Under the pieces are notes generated by a model that was not told the origin of the DNA, searched no databases, and worked only from the letters and a program-made list of their open reading frames with translations. Made by a program: the position numbers and the translations under genes. A stretch of DNA of 47,100 nt from a bacterium (GTDB lineage Bacteria > Actinomycetota > Acidimicrobiia > Spongiisociales > Spongiisociaceae): positions 1-47,100 of the forward strand of contig JAPPFW010000035.1 in NCBI GenBank assembly GCA_028821575.1, read 5' to 3'. Shown here in pieces: positions 33,198-42,227 of the stretch; position 1 is the first letter of the stretch, and each line of letters starts with the position of its first letter.

Positions 33198-34103
33198 TCA
33201 CTCGTAGATGTCGGGTCGTCGCTCCGTGAACGGTTTTAGGGACGCTCGGGCTCGCCACACCGAGGTCCGGTCGAGCGTGTAGGTCAGGGTGGTCTCCACG
33301 CCGTCCGGCGCCTCGCAGACCACCGATCCGACCGGGCTGATCACCCGGCTGTGTCCGAGAAGCGGTGGCTCCCCCTTGTCCGACACGACCGTGGCATGCA
33401 CGAACCAGACGCAGTTCTCGAAGGCCCTGGTGGCGGGGATAGCGTTCCAGAACCAGTCAAAACCTCCGACGGCGGCCGAAACGTTGATCATGACCTCGGC
33501 GCCCCGCATGGAGTGGGATCTCGCCACTTCTGGGAAGACGATGTCGTGGCAGATCTCGACCCCGATCTTGAACCCGTCCACGTCGAAGACCGGTCCCAAC
33601 TGGTCGCCGACGGCCCAGTCCATCCGTTCGGCGACGACCGGTTCTCCCTTGTACCTGAATTCGGAGAGGTGCGTCTTGTCAACCACTATGGGTTCTTCCC
33701 CCGGGCGGAGGATGACCGCCGAGTTGTACAGGGACCCCGGGTACGAACCCCGTGAGGTGGTCGCCCCGAATACCAGTGACACGCCGGTCTCGTTGACCGC
33801 CGCTGTCAGCTCCTCCAGCCGGTCCTGGTCGCCGTCCAGGCGGAGGGCGATCTCGGGGAGTAACGACCCCGACTGGTAACCGTTGAGGTATCCCTCGCCG
33901 AAGACGACGAGCCTGCTGCCTTCCGCTGCCGCTTCGTACAGGGCGTCGCGCATCCGGCCGAAATTGCGACGAACGGACCCGGCCGGATCCTGATCATCAA
34001 TGTCGCTGTCCGCCTGGCAGACCGATATCTGAAGCTGTTCTACGGCGTTCCCCCGGCTACTGAGCCCACGATGGAGGCTAGCACCCTGCCTCGTTTCCCA
34101 CAC
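33198..34103 (-). CDS. Carbon-nitrogen hydrolase (nitrilase superfamily)
   Basis: 301 aa. The catalytic triad of the superfamily is visible: E70 (VVFGEGYLNGY), K143 (VVDKTHL) and C185 (GVEICHDIVFPE). GVEICHD and the C-terminal HATVVSDKGEPPLLGHSRV resemble amidases, carbamoylases and NAD synthetase-type domains rather than true nitrilases. GTG 34103 follows AAGGA by seven bases; a TTG at 34157 in frame would add 18 unconserved residues. It is transcribed divergently from the hyu genes and converges on the transporter operon. A role as N-carbamoyl amino acid amidohydrolase next to hydantoinases is attractive but unproven. Confidence 0.87.
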   Translation of the reverse strand: MWETRQGASLHRGLSSRGNAVEQLQISVCQADSDIDDQDPAGSVRRNFGRMRDALYEAAAEGSRLVVFGEGYLNGYQSGSLLPEIALRLDGDQDRLEELTAAVNETGVSLVFGATTSRGSYPGSLYNSAVILRPGEEPIVVDKTHLSEFRYKGEPVVAERMDWAVGDQLGPVFDVDGFKIGVEICHDIVFPEVARSHSMRGAEVMINVSAAVGGFDWFWNAIPATRAFENCVWFVHATVVSDKGEPPLLGHSRVISPVGSVVCEAPDGVETTLTYTLDRTSVWRARASLKPFTERRPDIYE

Positions 34104-34150
34104 GGTGAAGTCCTTGAGGCCGGCACGAACGGAAGTGACTCGAGAGGGTG

Positions 34151-34179
34151 TTAGCAATGGTTGTCATTCCGGTTAAGAT
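34151..34179 (+). promoter_or_regulatory. Probable promoter, leaderless transcript of the 69-aa membrane protein
   Basis: TTAGCA (34151-34156), a 17-bp spacer and TAAGAT (34174-34179), four of six matches each to the -35 and -10 consensus. The -10 box ends seven bases before the ATG at 34187, so transcription should begin at or next to the start codon. Confidence 0.4.
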
Positions 34180-34186
34180 GGGATAG

Positions 34187-34396
34187 ATGGCAGTGGATAC
34201 CGATAGTTACATCGATGCCAGGGCTGCTGAGATACACGCGAAGGCTCGTGCCGACCTAGCCGACGCTCTGCTCAAAGTGGTCGAGTCCCAGCGCGAGTCC
34301 GACCGGGCCGCGTTCCGGCTGGGCATGTGGATGATCTCGGTGGTCATCGCTGCTGCCGCCGCCGTTGTGGGCGCCATCCTCGCAGTGCTCGGATAG
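34187..34396 (+). CDS. Small single-pass membrane protein, hypothetical
   Basis: 69 aa: an amphipathic, charged N-terminal helix (EIHAKARADLADALLKVVES), then one transmembrane helix near the C-terminus (LGMWMISVVIAAAAAVVGAI). This suggests a small membrane-anchored protein with the soluble helix in the cytoplasm, perhaps forming a coiled coil. The ATG has no Shine-Dalgarno but sits right behind a plausible -10 box, which fits leaderless translation. It lies between the divergent carbon-nitrogen hydrolase and HyuA. The family is not recognised. Confidence 0.6.
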   Translation: MAVDTDSYIDARAAEIHAKARADLADALLKVVESQRESDRAAFRLGMWMISVVIAAAAAVVGAILAVLG

Positions 34397-34484
34397 CTTC
34401 CGATGCGACCCGGCCACCGCGGCTCACGTCGGGTGGTGATTGGTAGCATGACGTGGGAAAGCGTCACAGACCGAACGGAGCGGC

Positions 34485-36575
34485 ATGGTGCAGGGTCGGT
34501 ACGTATTGGCTGTCGACATCGGGGGGACTTTCACGGACATCGTCCTGCAAGGTGACGACGGGACAGGCGGCCGTCTCAAGATATCCTCCACGCCGCCCGA
34601 CTTCGAGCAGGCGATCCTCAAGGGTCTCGACGAACTGTTCACAGCCGACCTGGATCGCCGAGGTGTGACCCGCCTGGCTCACGGAACGACCGTGGCGACC
34701 AACGCCCTTCTGGAACGTCGGGGAGCCCGGACCGCTCTGGTCACGACGAAGGGATTCCGGGACGTACTCGAGATAGCCCGGATGCGCCGTCCCGCCCTGT
34801 TCGACACCGGCTTCGAGAAACCACGGCCTCTCGCGCCGAGGAGCCTGCGGTTCGAGATCGACGAACGTACCAATGCACAGGGTGAGGTGATGAGACCACC
34901 CCTTTCGGGCGACATCGACGGGCTCGCCGAAGAACTCTCCGCCAACGATGTGCAGTCGGTCGCCGTCTGCTTCCTGCACTCGTACCGCAACCCCGTCAAC
35001 GAGGAGATTGTCGCCGGACGCCTCAGAGACCTCCTTCCCACCTTCCATGTAACGGCTTCGCACGAGTTGCTTCCCGAACTGAAGGAGTACGAGCGGACCA
35101 GCACGACGGTCGTGAACTCCTACATCCAGCCGACGGTGGGGCAGTATCTCGAGAGACTCGAGAAGGGGCTGTCCGACATCGGGTTCGACTGCGAGGTCCA
35201 GGTCATGCAGTCGAACGGGTCCCTGTTCGGATCCCGCACCGCACGGGTCCAGCCGGTGAGGCTGATCGAGTCGGGTCCCGCCGCCGGAGTCATCGCCGCC
35301 CGGTCCCTAGCGGCCGATCTGGGAGAGCCGAATGTGATCGCCTTCGACATGGGAGGCACCACCGCCAAGGCCTCCCTGATCGAGAACGGGGAGGCCTTCG
35401 AAGCCGCCGAGCACGAGGTCGGCGGGGGGATGAACCAGAGCCGCCTGTTCATCCAGGGGGGCGGTTTCACGGTCCGGATCCCGTCCCTCGACATCGCCGA
35501 GGTCGGCGCGGGCGGCGGCAGCATCTTCTGGATGGACCAGGGTGGGGCGCCGCATGTAGGCCCTCAGAGCGCCGGCGCCATTCCGGGCCCGGTCTGCTAC
35601 GGCGCCGGGGGAACCAAGGTGACCGTAACCGATGCCAACCTCGTACTCGGGTACCTCAACCCGCATTCCATAGCCGGGGGCAGCCAGAAGCTCGATCAGA
35701 CCGCCGCCGAGCGAGCGGTGGACACCCAGGTTGCGGGACCCCTCGGGATGTCACGGCTCGACGCGGCCTACGGGGTCCACAGGCTCGCCAACACCAACAT
35801 GAGCCAGGCGATCCGAGGCGTTTCGATCGAGCGGGGACGGGATCCGCGCAACTTCATGCTGGTCGCCTTCGGCGGTGCCGGCCCCATGCATGCGGCACTG
35901 ATCGCCCGGCACTTCGAGGTCGAACGGGTCGTCGTTCCGGCCAGCCCCGGCCTGTTCTGCGCCATCGGGCTGCAGGTGGCGGACCTCAGGCACGACTACG
36001 TGGTCAGCTACGAGCTTCCCAACGATCCCGACGGCGGGACCGTCTCGAAACTCTTCGATCGACTTGAGGACCGGGCCAGACGATTCGTGACCGACTCAGG
36101 CCTGTCGGTCGCCGATCTCAGCCTCGAGCGTTTCGTGGACCAACGCTACCGGGGACAGGCCCACGAACTGTCCGTGCCCGTCCCCGGAGGTCGGCCCCTC
36201 GACCGGACCGACCTCCACAACGCCGGCCAGGACTTCCACCTCGCGCACGAACTGACCTACGGGCACTCGACACCGGATGAGCCCGTCCAGTTGATCAGCG
36301 TGCGGTTGAGGGCGACAGTGCGCACACCGAAAGCCGAGAACATCTTCGCCATGCAAGCGGACAGCGAGCCCAGGACGGGCGGGAGCCGCCTAGCCTTCTT
36401 CGGCAAGCGAGACGGTGTCCTGTCTACCCCGGTCGTGTCGCGCCTTTCCGTCCCGGTGGACGAAGTCGACGGGCCGATGATCGTGGAGGACATGGACGCC
36501 ACAACGGTGGTCCCGCCGAGGTTCACCGTCCGGCGGGACGACGTCGGGAACCTCGTCATACGATCGGGGAGGTGA
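34485..36575 (+). CDS. hyuA: Hydantoinase/oxoprolinase subunit A (HyuA)
   Basis: 696 aa. It has the actin-like ATPase signature [15 protein letters not shown] at the N-terminus (Hydant_A_N), a second phosphate-binding [16 protein letters not shown] near 290 (Hydantoinase_A) and a C-terminal beta-rich domain. HyuA and HyuB together form ATP-dependent hydrolases of cyclic amides (5-oxoproline, N-methylhydantoin) or related carboxylases of the acetone carboxylase family; sequence alone does not decide. ATG 34485 has GGAG six bases upstream. Its stop overlaps the GTG of hyuB (GTGA). The enzyme is cytoplasmic; the ligand presumably enters through the ABC transporter upstream. Confidence 0.93.
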   Translation: MVQGRYVLAVDIGGTFTDIVLQGDDGTGGRLKISSTPPDFEQAILKGLDELFTADLDRRGVTRLAHGTTVATNALLERRGARTALVTTKGFRDVLEIARMRRPALFDTGFEKPRPLAPRSLRFEIDERTNAQGEVMRPPLSGDIDGLAEELSANDVQSVAVCFLHSYRNPVNEEIVAGRLRDLLPTFHVTASHELLPELKEYERTSTTVVNSYIQPTVGQYLERLEKGLSDIGFDCEVQVMQSNGSLFGSRTARVQPVRLIESGPAAGVIAARSLAADLGEPNVIAFDMGGTTAKASLIENGEAFEAAEHEVGGGMNQSRLFIQGGGFTVRIPSLDIAEVGAGGGSIFWMDQGGAPHVGPQSAGAIPGPVCYGAGGTKVTVTDANLVLGYLNPHSIAGGSQKLDQTAAERAVDTQVAGPLGMSRLDAAYGVHRLANTNMSQAIRGVSIERGRDPRNFMLVAFGGAGPMHAALIARHFEVERVVVPASPGLFCAIGLQVADLRHDYVVSYELPNDPDGGTVSKLFDRLEDRARRFVTDSGLSVADLSLERFVDQRYRGQAHELSVPVPGGRPLDRTDLHNAGQDFHLAHELTYGHSTPDEPVQLISVRLRATVRTPKAENIFAMQADSEPRTGGSRLAFFGKRDGVLSTPVVSRLSVPVDEVDGPMIVEDMDATTVVPPRFTVRRDDVGNLVIRSGR

Positions 36576-38335
36576 GGACGGTGGTCACTGTAGGCGAACG
36601 CAGCGGGGCGACAGAGGCATCCGCCGGCGTCGAGGTCGATCCGATCACCCGCGAGGTCATCAGTAACGGCCTCACGTCGTTGGCCAACGAGATGGCGGTG
36701 GTGGTCGTGAGAACGGCACACTCGCAGGTGGTGCGCGACAGCCTGGACTTCTCCACCGCCGTGTTCGACCCGCGGGGACGGGTCGTGGCACAAGGATTGG
36801 CGATCCCGCTGCACCTAGGGGCCATGCCGGACGCGTTGAGCCGGATCATGGACCGTCATGCGGGCTCCATCGCGGACGGCGACGTGTTCGTCCTCAACGA
36901 TCCCGACGAGGGCGGTATGCATCTGCCCGATATCTTCATGTTCAAGGCGGTGTTCGTCGAAGGGGAGATCCTGGGTTGGGTGGGCTGCATCGCTCACCAT
37001 GCGGACATGGGAGGGCGCGTGGCGGGGAGCAACGCGGTCGACTCCCGGGAGATCTACGCCGAGGGTCTCCAGATCCCGATCCTCAAGCTCTACGAGGCGG
37101 GGGTCGAGAACGAGACGCTGTCGTCGATCATCGCCAAGAACGTCAGGCTCCCGGCCATCGTGATGGGCGACATCCGGGCGCAACTGTCCTCCATCAACGT
37201 GGGCGAGCGGGGCCTCCGCAAGCTCGTCGCCGAGCACGGCCGCGATGTCCTGTTGGCGACGTTCGACGACATCCTGGACTACACCGAGGGGATAGTCCGG
37301 GAGGAGATCGCCCGCCTACCGGACGGAACCTACTCGTTCGACGACTACATCGACGACGACGGTTTCGGTTCAGGCCCCATCCGGGTCAGCGCCACTGTCG
37401 GCATCGATGGTGACTCCCTGCACGTCGACTTCGAAGGTACGGGCGGCCAGGTGCTGTCGGCCCTCAACGCAACCACGTCGTTCACCAGAGCCTCCGTCTA
37501 CGCCGCGTTCCTGTGCGTGACCCCAAAGACCGAGATACTCAACAACGACGGCCTGTACCGGGCGATCACCGTGACCGTTCCGGAGGGGAGCATCCTCAAC
37601 CCGAGGCGGCCTGCGCCCCGAGCCGCGCGTGGGCTCACGGGCTTCCGGGTCATCGACGCCGTCATAGGGGCTCTCCACAAGGCCGTCCCCGAACGGTGCT
37701 TCGCGGCCGGGGAGGGCGGTCCGACCATGATCTCGATCGGGACGGTCGATCCCGACGGGGTGTCACACGTGTTCGTCGACTTCGTCTGCGGAGGTTGGGG
37801 AGGGCGCCAGACCCAGGACGGCGTCGATGCCATCAGCCCGATCGGCGCCAACCTCGCCAACGTGCCCGTCGAGCAGATCGAACGGGACTACGAGATCATG
37901 GTCGACGAGTACTCGTTCCTCCCCGACACCGGCGGTCCCGGCGCCAGCCGCGGATGCCTGTCCATCGCCCGCCAACTCCGCTTTCTCGGGGACTGGGGAG
38001 TCCTGTCGATACGATCGGACCGGCGGGACCATCCACCTTACGGCCTCGACGGTGGCCTGTCCGGCCATCCGTCCTGGAACATTCTCAATCCCGGCCGCCC
38101 GGACGAGACTTTGCTACCGACCAAGTTCACCAGAGACATCAAGCACGGTGACGTCCTCCGCCACGTGACGGCCGGAGGCGGAGGGGTAGGCATACCGGCG
38201 GAAAGATCCGCCGACCTGATCGCTCGTGACCTGGAGGAGGGGAAGATCACCGAGGAACATGCCCACACCGTGTACGGCTTCACCGGGACCTCGCCCGAGG
38301 ACCCGTCGTCCACCGGGCCCCGCGAACATGCCTGA
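36572..38335 (+). CDS. hyuB: Hydantoinase/oxoprolinase subunit B (HyuB)
   Basis: 587 aa, Hydantoinase_B domain from about residue 20. Typical elements are DPITREVISNGLTSLANEM, VVVRTAHSQVVRDSLDFSTA, DVFVLNDPDEGGMHLPDI, GCIAHHADMGGR and FVCGGWGGRQTQDGVDAI. It is the partner of HyuA in an ATP-dependent cyclic amidase. GTG 36572 overlaps the hyuA stop. The 3' end overlaps the following aminotransferase by eight bases, so the three are translationally coupled. It is complete and of normal length. Confidence 0.93.
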   Translation: MRTVVTVGERSGATEASAGVEVDPITREVISNGLTSLANEMAVVVVRTAHSQVVRDSLDFSTAVFDPRGRVVAQGLAIPLHLGAMPDALSRIMDRHAGSIADGDVFVLNDPDEGGMHLPDIFMFKAVFVEGEILGWVGCIAHHADMGGRVAGSNAVDSREIYAEGLQIPILKLYEAGVENETLSSIIAKNVRLPAIVMGDIRAQLSSINVGERGLRKLVAEHGRDVLLATFDDILDYTEGIVREEIARLPDGTYSFDDYIDDDGFGSGPIRVSATVGIDGDSLHVDFEGTGGQVLSALNATTSFTRASVYAAFLCVTPKTEILNNDGLYRAITVTVPEGSILNPRRPAPRAARGLTGFRVIDAVIGALHKAVPERCFAAGEGGPTMISIGTVDPDGVSHVFVDFVCGGWGGRQTQDGVDAISPIGANLANVPVEQIERDYEIMVDEYSFLPDTGGPGASRGCLSIARQLRFLGDWGVLSIRSDRRDHPPYGLDGGLSGHPSWNILNPGRPDETLLPTKFTRDIKHGDVLRHVTAGGGGVGIPAERSADLIARDLEEGKITEEHAHTVYGFTGTSPEDPSSTGPREHA

Positions 38336-39560
38336 CGGGAACACGCCTGCGCCTCACCTGATCCCCGCGGCCACGGGTGCGATCCCGAGAGTGCCCAGCA
38401 CCATATGGGCACAGGACATTGCGGCAGTGGCCAAGAGGCGGGGTGTGGACGTGATCAGCCTGGCCGGCGGCATCACCGATCCGCTGCCTCCCCACGTCGT
38501 GGAGGCGGGAGCGGCCGCTCTGGCATCAGACCGGCGCCCGCACTCGCGAGGTGACGCCCGGCTGCGCGGGGCCGTTTCGGAGAAGCTGTCCCGTGACAAC
38601 GACGTCTCGGTCGACCCCGAGTCCGGCATAGTCGTCACCAACGGGGCGATGCAGGCCGTGGCGTGTGCCCTGCAGGCCTACATCGAGCCCGGTGACCAAG
38701 TCGTGATGCTGGGGCCGGGTTTCTTCGTCCACTACCTGATCAGCTTCTACGGAGGCGAGCCGCGGGTGGTTCTCTGCAGGGAGGAGGACGGCTACCACCT
38801 AGATGTCGACCGGCTGAGAGAAGCGATCACCGACCGGACGAAGGTGATTCTCCTCATCAACCCCGGCAACCCCACCGGCGTGGTGTACACGATCGACGAG
38901 TTACAGGAGATTGCCGAACTCGCCGAGTCCCACGATCTGCTCGTCATCTCCGACGAGGCCTACGAGAGGTTCGTCTACGACGGCAACGTCCACACCAGCA
39001 TGGCCTCCCTTCCCGGGATGGACCGGCGCACGCTGACCGTTCACAGCTTCACCAAGTGCTACGGGCTTCGCGCAGGGCGCATCGGCTACGCGGCAGGCGA
39101 TGAGGAACTGGTCGGTCCCGTGGCCAAGGCCTTCGAGTGGGCGACCCTGACGGGCAACCCCGCTTCCCAGGCCATGGCATGGGCGGCATTGGCCGGTCCC
39201 CAGGACTGGATCGAGGATGGAATGAGAGAACTCCTCGACAACCGTGACCTCATCCGCAGGCGTTTGGAGAAGTCGGACCTAATCTCGACCGTGGTGCCGC
39301 AGGGAGCGACCTTCTACTACTTGAACTTCAGCCGACTGGGAGTGGGGGAGGAGGAGTTCTGCCGCCACCTCTTGGCCCGGTACGGCGTGCCCACAGTTCC
39401 CGGAGCGTCCTTCGCAGGAGGCGAGATGCAGGAGGGGTGTTACCTGCGCCTACCGTTCGGCGGGAGTACCGACACCATCGAACGAGCCATCCAGGGTGTG
39501 CAAGCCGCCGCAGAGGATGCAGTCAGAGGCGATCTGAGAATCGGATCTCATCTCTTCTGA
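38328..39560 (+). CDS. Class I/II pyridoxal-phosphate aminotransferase
   Basis: 410 aa, fold-type I. It has NPGNPTG (substrate/PLP region), VISDEAYERFVYDG with the PLP-binding Asp and Tyr, and SFTKCYGLRAGRIGYAAG with the Schiff-base Lys at about 243. It most resembles aspartate or aromatic aminotransferases of subgroup I-gamma. ATG 38328 lies inside the end of hyuB, which fixes the start although the frame is open further upstream. Its co-translation with HyuAB suggests it deaminates the amino acid released by ring opening. It ends nine bases from the convergent toxin gene. Confidence 0.9.
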   Translation: MPDGNTPAPHLIPAATGAIPRVPSTIWAQDIAAVAKRRGVDVISLAGGITDPLPPHVVEAGAAALASDRRPHSRGDARLRGAVSEKLSRDNDVSVDPESGIVVTNGAMQAVACALQAYIEPGDQVVMLGPGFFVHYLISFYGGEPRVVLCREEDGYHLDVDRLREAITDRTKVILLINPGNPTGVVYTIDELQEIAELAESHDLLVISDEAYERFVYDGNVHTSMASLPGMDRRTLTVHSFTKCYGLRAGRIGYAAGDEELVGPVAKAFEWATLTGNPASQAMAWAALAGPQDWIEDGMRELLDNRDLIRRRLEKSDLISTVVPQGATFYYLNFSRLGVGEEEFCRHLLARYGVPTVPGASFAGGEMQEGCYLRLPFGGSTDTIERAIQGVQAAAEDAVRGDLRIGSHLF

Positions 39561-39569
39561 GACTGGTCG

Positions 39570-39965
39570 TCACACACTCACGATCTCGGCGTTGGTGCGT
39601 AGCGCCGACAGCAGGGTTCGCATGTCCGCAGGGTCGGATGTCAGGAGAATGACCCTGTTGTCGCGATGTCTTGACTCGGCCACGGCTACCGCGACGGAGG
39701 CGTCGATCACATCGGATGTACCGGTCTGGGCGCACAGTCGTCCGGAGGAGCGTGCGAGTGCTCCGTCTAGTGGCACCTCATCGCATCGTCTCAGTGTTCG
39801 CGACAGAAGCACATGCAGGTTCGGATCCCTCCAGACTTGGCCGATCACGCCCGCAGGGACCTGGACCTCGTCGCCGGTTTTGAATGCGATCTGGAGCCGC
39901 GACAAGACCTCGCGGTCGCCTCGGTCAAGGGCGATCAATGCTCCGGCGTCGAGGACAATGCTCAT
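39570..39965 (-). CDS. PIN-domain toxin (VapC-like), pair 1
   Basis: 131 aa. It has the PIN ribonuclease layout: D6 in IVLDAGALIALDRGD, a middle acidic pair in SDVIDASVAV (D85, D88) and a late D111 in LLTSDPADM, which would coordinate the metal for RNA cleavage. The ATG at 39965 overlaps the antitoxin stop (ATGA). An upstream extension of the frame is only a shadow of the antitoxin. An ungapped comparison with the toxin at 41832-42227 gives 88 identities in 131 positions, so the two are recent paralogues. It is expected to be neutralised by the upstream protein. The target RNA is unknown. Confidence 0.82.
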   Translation of the reverse strand: MSIVLDAGALIALDRGDREVLSRLQIAFKTGDEVQVPAGVIGQVWRDPNLHVLLSRTLRRCDEVPLDGALARSSGRLCAQTGTSDVIDASVAVAVAESRHRDNRVILLTSDPADMRTLLSALRTNAEIVSV

Positions 39966-40246
39966 TCGCCATACATGCTCGCTCGGGCGCGTGCGAGTTC
40001 CTCTTCGGTGAATGCGCCGTTCTCCTCCTGCCATTCGGCCAGAAGCCTGCCGAGACCTTCCAGCGCCTTGCGTTTCTTCTCCGGGTTGTTGTGCCAACGG
40101 TTGGGATCCTTGGCCGAGGCTTGGTAGAACTCTTCCATGGCAGCAGCCAGACCCTCGTCCATCTGGCCGTCGCCAGGCGTAACGATGATGCTGTACAGTT
40201 TGCCTGTCTCGCCGTCAGGTACTCCGGCGTCGCGTCTATTGTCCAT
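39962..40246 (-). CDS. Putative antitoxin of PIN toxin pair 1
   Basis: 94 aa, acidic and helical. The last 35 residues (GLGRLLAEWQEENGAF, then TEEELARARASMYGE) are nearly identical to those of the second antitoxin and probably wrap the toxin. The N-terminal half (YSIIVTPGDGQMD) differs more and would carry DNA binding, but I see no clear ribbon-helix-helix, AbrB or HTH motif, so the class of antitoxin is open. ATG 40246 lies six bases behind a -10 box with no ribosome binding site, indicating a leaderless mRNA. Its stop overlaps the toxin start. The antitoxin-first order is the usual one. Confidence 0.75.
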   Translation of the reverse strand: MDNRRDAGVPDGETGKLYSIIVTPGDGQMDEGLAAAMEEFYQASAKDPNRWHNNPEKKRKALEGLGRLLAEWQEENGAFTEEELARARASMYGE

Positions 40247-40252
40247 ATCAAC

Positions 40253-40281
40253 AGAGTAACCTAAACAATCGCTTATGCCAA
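40253..40281 (-). promoter_or_regulatory. Promoter of antitoxin-toxin pair 1 (leaderless)
   Basis: On the minus strand TTGGCA (40281-40276), a 17-bp spacer and TACTCT (40258-40253). The -10 ends six bases before the ATG at 40246. The same architecture precedes pair 2. Confidence 0.5.
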
Positions 40282-40325
40282 GAGTGTCGGACGGGCTAAT
40301 TTCGCGTTGCGACGGCGCGGCAGCG

Positions 40326-41585
40326 TCACTTGATAGCCGGCTCGGTGATCCACAGAGCGCCCAAGCCTGTGACCAGCGGGATGGAAGTAAGCCACCAGGC
40401 TGCTGTCGGGTAACCCCCGCTGCCCTCGGCGAGCAATGCCAGGGTCACCGGTCCGACGGCCGACGCTCCGACCATGATCAGCATGGAGATGCCTTGGATC
40501 CCTCCGATGTTCCGTAGGCCGAACCAGCGGGGCAGTAGCGTCGGGACCAGCGGGAATTGCGATCCGCTGGCAGCGCCGACGAGAACCACGTAGACCAACA
40601 CCTGCCAGCCAGCCTCCAGGCTCCCGACCATTGCCAAGGCGCAGATCAAGAGAACCATCGAGGCTGTCAGCAGCACCCGAGCAGGGAGCCGATCAGCGAG
40701 GGCCCCGACCGCGAGCCCGGCAGCGATAGTCCCGAACACCTGGGGCACGAACATCGCAGCGGCTTCGGTTGCTGAGAGGCCGGCTCCGCCCAGGATCGAG
40801 ATCTGGTGGAAGTTGAGCCCGGTAGCCACCATTGCGGTGGTGGCGAGGACGCAGGACATCAGGACGAACCTGGGTTGGGTGATGGCTTGTCCCCGCGTCG
40901 AGGAGGTGTCGGCGGCTGCCCTGCGTGCCAAGGCGACAGAAGCCGGAAGGTCGTCGCCGTCGGGCTGCTGGCCGACATCGGAGGGACGGTCGACGATGCC
41001 GAAGTGCCCGATCGGCACCACGACAAGCCAGACGGCAACTGCGGCGAGCAACCAGGCAATGCGTAATCCGTAGGTTGCAACGGCCAATCCCAGGATCAGC
41101 GGGGTGAGACTCATCAGAGCGCTGATGGCAGGGGCTGTCACGCCGAACACGAGTCCGCGGCGGCGTTCGAACCAGTGAGCGATGGCTACCGAACTCACCA
41201 GCGACAGCGAACCCTGGCCCAGCCAGCGGATGAGGGTGAACCCGATCGCCAATGTGAGGAAGCCTTGAACACCCGCCATGAGGGCAAGACCGATACCGAA
41301 CGCGACCCCGATCCATTTCATGGCATGGCGGGCGCCGGCCCGGTCGATCCAACCACCGACCGGCAGAAGGAGCATGGCTCCGGCGAGAGTGCCGACGAGG
41401 TAGGCCGCCGAAACCTGGGATCGGCTGAGTCCCAGCTCGGCGATCAACGGATCGATCGACACCGACACGCCGATGGTCTGCCCGGGACCAGTCATGGCAC
41501 CGGTGATCGTGGCCAACCCGGCGATCCGCCACCCGAGAAATCGCCGCGCCGGTCGGGTTACACCAGATGGAGAAGCGACGGACAT
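40326..41585 (-). CDS. MFS transporter
   Basis: 419 aa with twelve predicted helices and a central loop rich in charged residues around 210-235. The loop 2-3 motif is GGWIDRAGARHAMKW and the family arrangement ERRRGLVFGVTAPA follows helix 4. It resembles the monocarboxylate/oxalate-formate (MCT/OFA) type of MFS permeases; the substrate is unknown. ATG 41585 has GAAGG five bases upstream. It sits between two paralogous toxin-antitoxin pairs on the same strand, with 246 bp without a gene on its 5' side and 79 bp on its 3' side. It does not obviously belong to their function. Confidence 0.87.
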   Translation of the reverse strand: MSVASPSGVTRPARRFLGWRIAGLATITGAMTGPGQTIGVSVSIDPLIAELGLSRSQVSAAYLVGTLAGAMLLLPVGGWIDRAGARHAMKWIGVAFGIGLALMAGVQGFLTLAIGFTLIRWLGQGSLSLVSSVAIAHWFERRRGLVFGVTAPAISALMSLTPLILGLAVATYGLRIAWLLAAVAVWLVVVPIGHFGIVDRPSDVGQQPDGDDLPASVALARRAAADTSSTRGQAITQPRFVLMSCVLATTAMVATGLNFHQISILGGAGLSATEAAAMFVPQVFGTIAAGLAVGALADRLPARVLLTASMVLLICALAMVGSLEAGWQVLVYVVLVGAASGSQFPLVPTLLPRWFGLRNIGGIQGISMLIMVGASAVGPVTLALLAEGSGGYPTAAWWLTSIPLVTGLGALWITEPAIK

Positions 41586-41831
41586 TCGGACCTTCGGATG
41601 GGAGCATGAACCGGTTTAGCGGATCGAGTGTCCGATTCCCAAGTCGCGAGGGCTGGTGGGCTGGACGCACCGGTAACCCGTTCGTGGGCACTTGGGTAGC
41701 ACCGTGTCTGCACGCAGCGGTGGGTAGTAGCACGCTGTGCATGCGGATGTCCATGTCAAGGCACTAACAAGTGCTCCGGCGGGAGTTGTGTTGACGGCAT
41801 CGGTCGTTCCTGGTCCTGGCGCTCGAACGGT

Positions 41832-42227
41832 TCAGACCTTGACGATCCGGGGGACGGCGTCCAGAGCGGACAGGAGGCTTTGGAGATCTCTTGTGTCTGA
41901 TGTCAGAAGCACTACCTGAGGATCGCGATTCATAGCGTACGACACGATGACGGCGACGGAGGCATCGATCACGTCGGCTGTATTCGTGAGGCCGCATAGC
42001 CATCCCGACGTTCGCGCTGTCGAACCGTCCAAAGGCATCTCGTCACACCGCTTGAGGGAGCGAGAGAGGAGCACCTGTCGACTGGGATCCCGCCAAGCTT
42101 GGCCGATCACCCCGGCAGGGACCCGAACGCGGTCCCCGTTCTCGAACGCGGTTTGGAGGCGTAACCAGACATCCCGGTCACCACGATCGAGCGCGATCAG
42201 GGCTCCGGCGTCGAGCACGATGCTCAC
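41832..42227 (-). CDS. PIN-domain toxin (VapC-like), pair 2
   Basis: 131 aa, same length and motif set as the toxin of pair 1: D6 in IVLDAGALIALDRGD, D85/D88 in ADVIDASVAV, D111 in LLTSDTRDL. It starts at GTG 42227, overlapping the antitoxin stop (GTGA), where pair 1 uses ATG; the frame upstream is a shadow of the antitoxin. 67 % identity to the other toxin, with changes spread over surface-like positions and the region after the second Asp pair (SYAMNRDPQ versus AESRHRDNR), suggests divergence toward independent partners while keeping the catalytic residues. Confidence 0.82.
   Translation of the reverse strand: MSIVLDAGALIALDRGDRDVWLRLQTAFENGDRVRVPAGVIGQAWRDPSRQVLLSRSLKRCDEMPLDGSTARTSGWLCGLTNTADVIDASVAVIVSYAMNRDPQVVLLTSDTRDLQSLLSALDAVPRIVKV

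Noticed and set aside
41567..41767. 66-aa plus-strand frame between the MFS gene and TA pair 2
   Set aside because: No domain, no ribosome binding site, overlaps the start of the MFS gene on the other strand.
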